Shown here: positions 61,514-64,000 of the stretch, one piece after another
Numbering within the stretch: the stretch's first letter is position 1
How the letters are laid out: each line of letters opens with the position of its first letter
NCBI GenBank assembly: GCA_050302275.1
Contig: JBNLAT010000003.1
Span: 1-64,000, forward strand
From: JAPHTQ01 sp050302275
GTDB taxonomy: Bacteria; Pseudomonadota; Gammaproteobacteria; Thiohalomonadales; Thiohalomonadaceae
Length of the DNA: 64,000 nt
Reading direction: 5' to 3'
The notes under the pieces: generated by a model
Told to the model about the DNA's origin: nothing
What the model saw: the letters and a program-made list of their open reading frames with translations, nothing else
Database searches by the model: none
Program-made: the position numbers and the translations under genes

Positions 61514-62662
61514 TCACCAGCCGGTGTTGGCGGCCATTCTGCGTAGCTGCCCCACCTGCGACTCCAGCGCACCGATGAGTAGATCCATATCCTTCGCTGT
61601 GTTGTCCTTCCCCAGGCTGATGCGGATAGCGCCCAACGCGATTTCCCGCGTCACACCCATCGCCTTCAGCACCGGGCTCGGCTCACTGTGTTCACTACCA
61701 CAGGCGGAACCGCTTGAAACCTCAATACCGATCCGGTCCAGCGCCATGATCAGCGTCTGTCCTTCCAGTCCCGGTATCGACATAAACACCGTGTTGCCTA
61801 AACGCTCTGCGTCTTCGGCGAAAATCACCGCTTCAGGCAACACCTGGCGCAGACGATTTTCAAAATAATGCTTCAGTTCTTCAAAGTGGCGACGGCGCTC
61901 AGCCAATTCAATACGCGCCAGTTCTGCCGCTTTACCAAAACCGACAATGGCCGCCAGATTTTCGGTGCCACCGCGACGGTCACGCTCCTGTCCACCACCG
62001 TGGAGCAACGGTTCCAGGTCCACTGCCTTATCGACGATCAAGGCACCGACACCCTTCGGCCCGTAGAGCTTGTGCGCCGAGAGGCTCATCAGGTGGGCAC
62101 CGCTGGCAGGGAAACTAACCTCCAGCTTACCCGCCGCCTGCACCGCATCTGTGTGAAACAGTACACCCCGTTCGCGACACAGTTGCGCCAGCTCTGGCAC
62201 CGGCTGAATGGCACCGGTCTCGTTGTTGGCCCACATCACCGAGGCGAGGCGAGTTTTCTGTGACAGGCATTCATCTAAGGCCGCAGCCTGACAGACACCA
62301 TTCTCATCCACCGCCGCCATATCGACCGACCAGCCTAAACGCTTGAGCGCTTCGGCAGACGCACGCACCGAGGCATGCTCGATAGCGCTGATCACGACTT
62401 GACCCGGGGAGGAACGGAAGGCAACACCCTTGAGCGCGGCGTTGTTCGCTTCGGTACCGCCGCTGGTGAAAATCACCTGACCTGGGTAGGCCGACACCAA
62501 CTGCGCCACCTGCTCACGTGCGTTATCCAGCGCGGCACGCGCCTGGCGTCCGCTGCTATGTACGCTGGAGGGATTGCCGAAACCGGTTTGTAGCCAGGGC
62601 AGCATCGCCTCCACCACCCGTTCATCCACGGGCGTGGTGGCGTTATGGTCCAGATAGACCAC
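61514..62662 (-). CDS. Second cysteine desulfurase, NifS-like
   Basis: The 382-residue protein is a full group I desulfurase: YLDHNATTPVDERV, PLP Lys in SLSAHKLYGPKG, catalytic Cys in SSGSACGSEHSEPSPVL. It is clearly different from the IscS encoded 31 bp downstream and lacks the IscS C-terminal tail that binds IscU. It lies between iscR and iscS, where E. coli has nothing. It may serve a different sulfur acceptor, or act as a second sulfur source under the same IscR control. Intact active-site motifs argue that it is functional. Confidence 0.93.
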   Translation of the reverse strand: MVYLDHNATTPVDERVVEAMLPWLQTGFGNPSSVHSSGRQARAALDNAREQVAQLVSAYPGQVIFTSGGTEANNAALKGVAFRSSPGQVVISAIEHASVRASAEALKRLGWSVDMAAVDENGVCQAAALDECLSQKTRLASVMWANNETGAIQPVPELAQLCRERGVLFHTDAVQAAGKLEVSFPASGAHLMSLSAHKLYGPKGVGALIVDKAVDLEPLLHGGGQERDRRGGTENLAAIVGFGKAAELARIELAERRRHFEELKHYFENRLRQVLPEAVIFAEDAERLGNTVFMSIPGLEGQTLIMALDRIGIEVSSGSACGSEHSEPSPVLKAMGVTREIALGAIRISLGKDNTAKDMDLLIGALESQVGQLRRMAANTGW

Positions 62663-62676
62663 AGTGTGGAACCAGC

Positions 62677-63153
62677 TTAAACGGTGACGCCGGTTTCCAG
62701 ACTGCTGCTGGCGCCGAGCTTGCTGTCCTGGCGCGCGGCCACGTCCTGCACACCCTTGCGCTCAACCAGTTGCTCCAGATCGATACCCTTGAGGAAGTTA
62801 AGGATCTGATCGCTCAGGTCGCACCACAGTTCGTGAGTCAGACACGGCCCGTTGTCCTGGCAGTTGCCCTTACCGTCGCAACGCATCGCGTCAACCTTTT
62901 CGTCCACCGCAGTGATCACATCGGCTACGCAAATCTCGGCAGCGTTACGGCTCAGACGATAGCCACCACCCGGACCACGGGCGCTGTCTACCAGACCGTT
63001 CTTACGCAGCCGGGAAAAAAGTTGCTCCAGATACGACAGGGAAATCCCCTGGCGCTTGGAGATATCAGCAAGTGTGATCGGACCGCTCTTGTAGTGGATA
63101 GCAAGATCGAGCATGGCAGTTACTGCATATCGGCCCTTGGTTGTGAGTCTCAT
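62677..63153 (-). CDS. iscR: Fe-S cluster-sensing repressor IscR
   Basis: Rrf2-family regulator that represses the isc operon when it carries a [2Fe-2S] cluster. The 158-residue protein (E. coli 162) has the winged helix (RYAVTAMLDLA, LEQLFSRLRKNGLV) and the cluster ligands Cys92, Cys98, Cys104 and His107. A type 1 IscR site lies 60-84 bp upstream, so autoregulation is expected. Confidence 0.97.
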   Translation of the reverse strand: MRLTTKGRYAVTAMLDLAIHYKSGPITLADISKRQGISLSYLEQLFSRLRKNGLVDSARGPGGGYRLSRNAAEICVADVITAVDEKVDAMRCDGKGNCQDNGPCLTHELWCDLSDQILNFLKGIDLEQLVERKGVQDVAARQDSKLGASSSLETGVTV

Positions 63154-63204
63154 TGCCTTCTCCCATTAATCCCAGTAATATTATGTGGCTTTAGCACGGT
63201 GGCT

Positions 63205-63237
63205 AAAGTATCAAAACCTAGTAATTCAGTCAACTAT
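63205..63237 (-). promoter_or_regulatory. isc operon promoter with type 1 IscR site
   Basis: Minus-strand 63237-63213 matches the 25-bp type 1 consensus (ATASYYGACT-RWWWY-AGTCRRSTAT) at about 21 positions, beginning ATAGTTGACT. The -35 TTGACT (63228-63233) lies inside it, followed after 17 bp by a weak -10, TACTTT (63205-63210). The site overlaps the last codons and stop of cysE. Confidence 0.75.
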
Positions 63238-64000
63238 AATCCTGCGTATTTTCTCCGGTTTCCAACCGCTCACCGCTCAGGTCATCCTCCTCCCCTGAAC
63301 TGATGCCGCACGGGCCCAGCGTCGGCAGGTCTACATCGCCCAATTCCGCGCCCAGACTCTTGATCGCACCACACATGGTCTCCATCTTGCCGTCCATCGC
63401 ATGGATGTGGTCGAGCATACAGTTGATGGCATGGGCCACCGGGTCGGGCATGTCAGCGGTGGTGCCGTAGGCGTCGAAACCGATCTTTTCGGCGGTCGCC
63501 TGGCGCTGTTCCTGCTTTTCGTCGCTCACGGGTCGCTTAACGATGCGGCCCGGTACACCCACCACGGTGGTCCCGTCGGGGACCCCTTTGACCACCACGG
63601 CATTGGAGCCGATACGGGCATCATTGCCGATCAGGATCGGCCCCAGTACCTTGGCTCCTGCCCCGACCACCACATTGTTACCCAGGGTCGGGTGACGCTT
63701 ACCTTTGTTCCAGCTGGTACCACCGAGAGTGACGCCATGGTAGATGGTGCAATCGTCACCAATAATTGCCGTCTCACCGATCACCACACCCATGCCATGG
63801 TCAATAAAGAAGCGCTGACCGATCTGGGCACCCGGGTGGATCTCGATGCCTGTCAGCCAGCGAGCCAGACCCGAAAGCACCCGCGCCAGCCACTTCCAGC
63901 CTGCGTTCCAGAGGCGGTGGGAAAGGCGATGAAACAACACCGCGTGCAGGCCGGGATAGGCAGTCAGGACCTCAAAAGTCGTGCGTGCCGCAGGGTCGCG
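63230..64000 (-). CDS. cysE: Serine O-acetyltransferase, 5' end beyond the window
   Basis: Acetylates serine for cysteine synthesis. 256 codons are visible in one open frame that runs off the right edge; the first visible residues RDPAARTTFEVLTAYPG are the normal family sequence, so the gene continues outside. The left-handed beta-helix has IEIHPGAQIG, DHGMGVVIGE, HGVTLGG and the C-terminal VPGRIVKR. A C-terminal extension of about 80 residues beyond the helix distinguishes it from E. coli CysE and is common in the type next to iscR. Gene order cysE-iscR puts cysteine supply beside the desulfurases. Confidence 0.95.
   Translation of the reverse strand, partial: RDPAARTTFEVLTAYPGLHAVLFHRLSHRLWNAGWKWLARVLSGLARWLTGIEIHPGAQIGQRFFIDHGMGVVIGETAIIGDDCTIYHGVTLGGTSWNKGKRHPTLGNNVVVGAGAKVLGPILIGNDARIGSNAVVVKGVPDGTTVVGVPGRIVKRPVSDEKQEQRQATAEKIGFDAYGTTADMPDPVAHAINCMLDHIHAMDGKMETMCGAIKSLGAELGDVDLPTLGPCGISSGEEDDLSGERLETGENTQDYS

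Noticed and set aside
60226..61578. Long plus-strand frame opposite iscS
   Set aside because: It is antisense to iscS, which has complete active-site motifs and the expected length.
63230..63940. cysE starting at the ATG at 63940
   Set aside because: The same frame continues to the window edge and encodes the conserved RDPAAR stretch, so the gene is partial rather than short.

Overview
The window reads as chromosomal DNA of a gammaproteobacterium with moderately high GC. Gene content and order support this: tig-clpP-clpX-lon, xseA opposite guaB, and the long block iscR-iscSUA-hscBA-fdx-iscX, ndk, rlmN, pilW, rodZ, ispG, hisS, yfgM, bamB, der are the arrangement of gammaproteobacterial chromosomes. 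A SoxXA-binding-like lipoprotein, an IscR operon with two cysteine desulfurases, a TtrSR-like sensor pair and a giant multiheme cytochrome suggest, without proving it, a sediment or sulfur-oxidising relative (Chromatiales/Sedimenticola-like). No phage, IS element, plasmid function or CRISPR array was seen.

Layout. 1-6.3 kb: protein quality control (lon, clpX, clpP, tig, all minus) with a tRNA-Leu upstream. 6.5-7.5 kb: a bare sigma-54 activator without sensor domain. 7.5-12.1 kb: a minus-strand operon TonB-dependent receptor, exbB, exbD, tonB, PCuAC copper chaperone, preceded by a tRNA Pro-Arg-His operon. 12.8-19.9 kb: folD, a hairpin-rich intergenic region, then a TtrS/TtrR-like two-component pair with a NERD-like membrane protein, cysS and a potassium channel. 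20-23.8 kb: two cyclophilins, lpxH, mltF, tadA. 24-27.3 kb: one lipoprotein cytochrome with 33 heme-attachment motifs. 27.6-37.8 kb: guaA, an OsmC protein, two cyclic-di-GMP enzymes, nfo, cmoAB, an FlK-like thioesterase and a cytoplasmic zinc-sensing chemoreceptor. 38-42.4 kb: guaB, a SoxK-like lipoprotein, xseA, an M23 peptidase, a DUF2798 protein. 42.5-45.4 kb: TlpA thioredoxin, DUF4266 lipoprotein, DUF3570 barrel and ApbE flavin transferase as one compact operon with its own promoter. 45.6-64 kb: slyD-type isomerase, small membrane proteins, and the der-to-iscR block ending in a cysE gene cut by the window edge.

Two systems are the most interesting. The DUF4266/DUF3570 operon combines a thiol-redox protein, a lipoprotein with a C-terminal Cys-Gly-Cys tail, an outer-membrane barrel carrying a near-match to the flavinylation motif, and a flavin transferase; I infer an undescribed cell-envelope redox module. 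The 33-heme cytochrome stands alone with no porin or partner cytochrome beside it. In addition, two copies of a 142-143 bp inverted-repeat element (45426-45567 and 56281-56423), each directly after the last gene of an operon, look like a genome-dispersed MITE or REP-type repeat.

Names rest on reading protein sequences by eye; no database search was possible. Start sites were moved where a signal peptide, ribosome binding site or family length argued for it.
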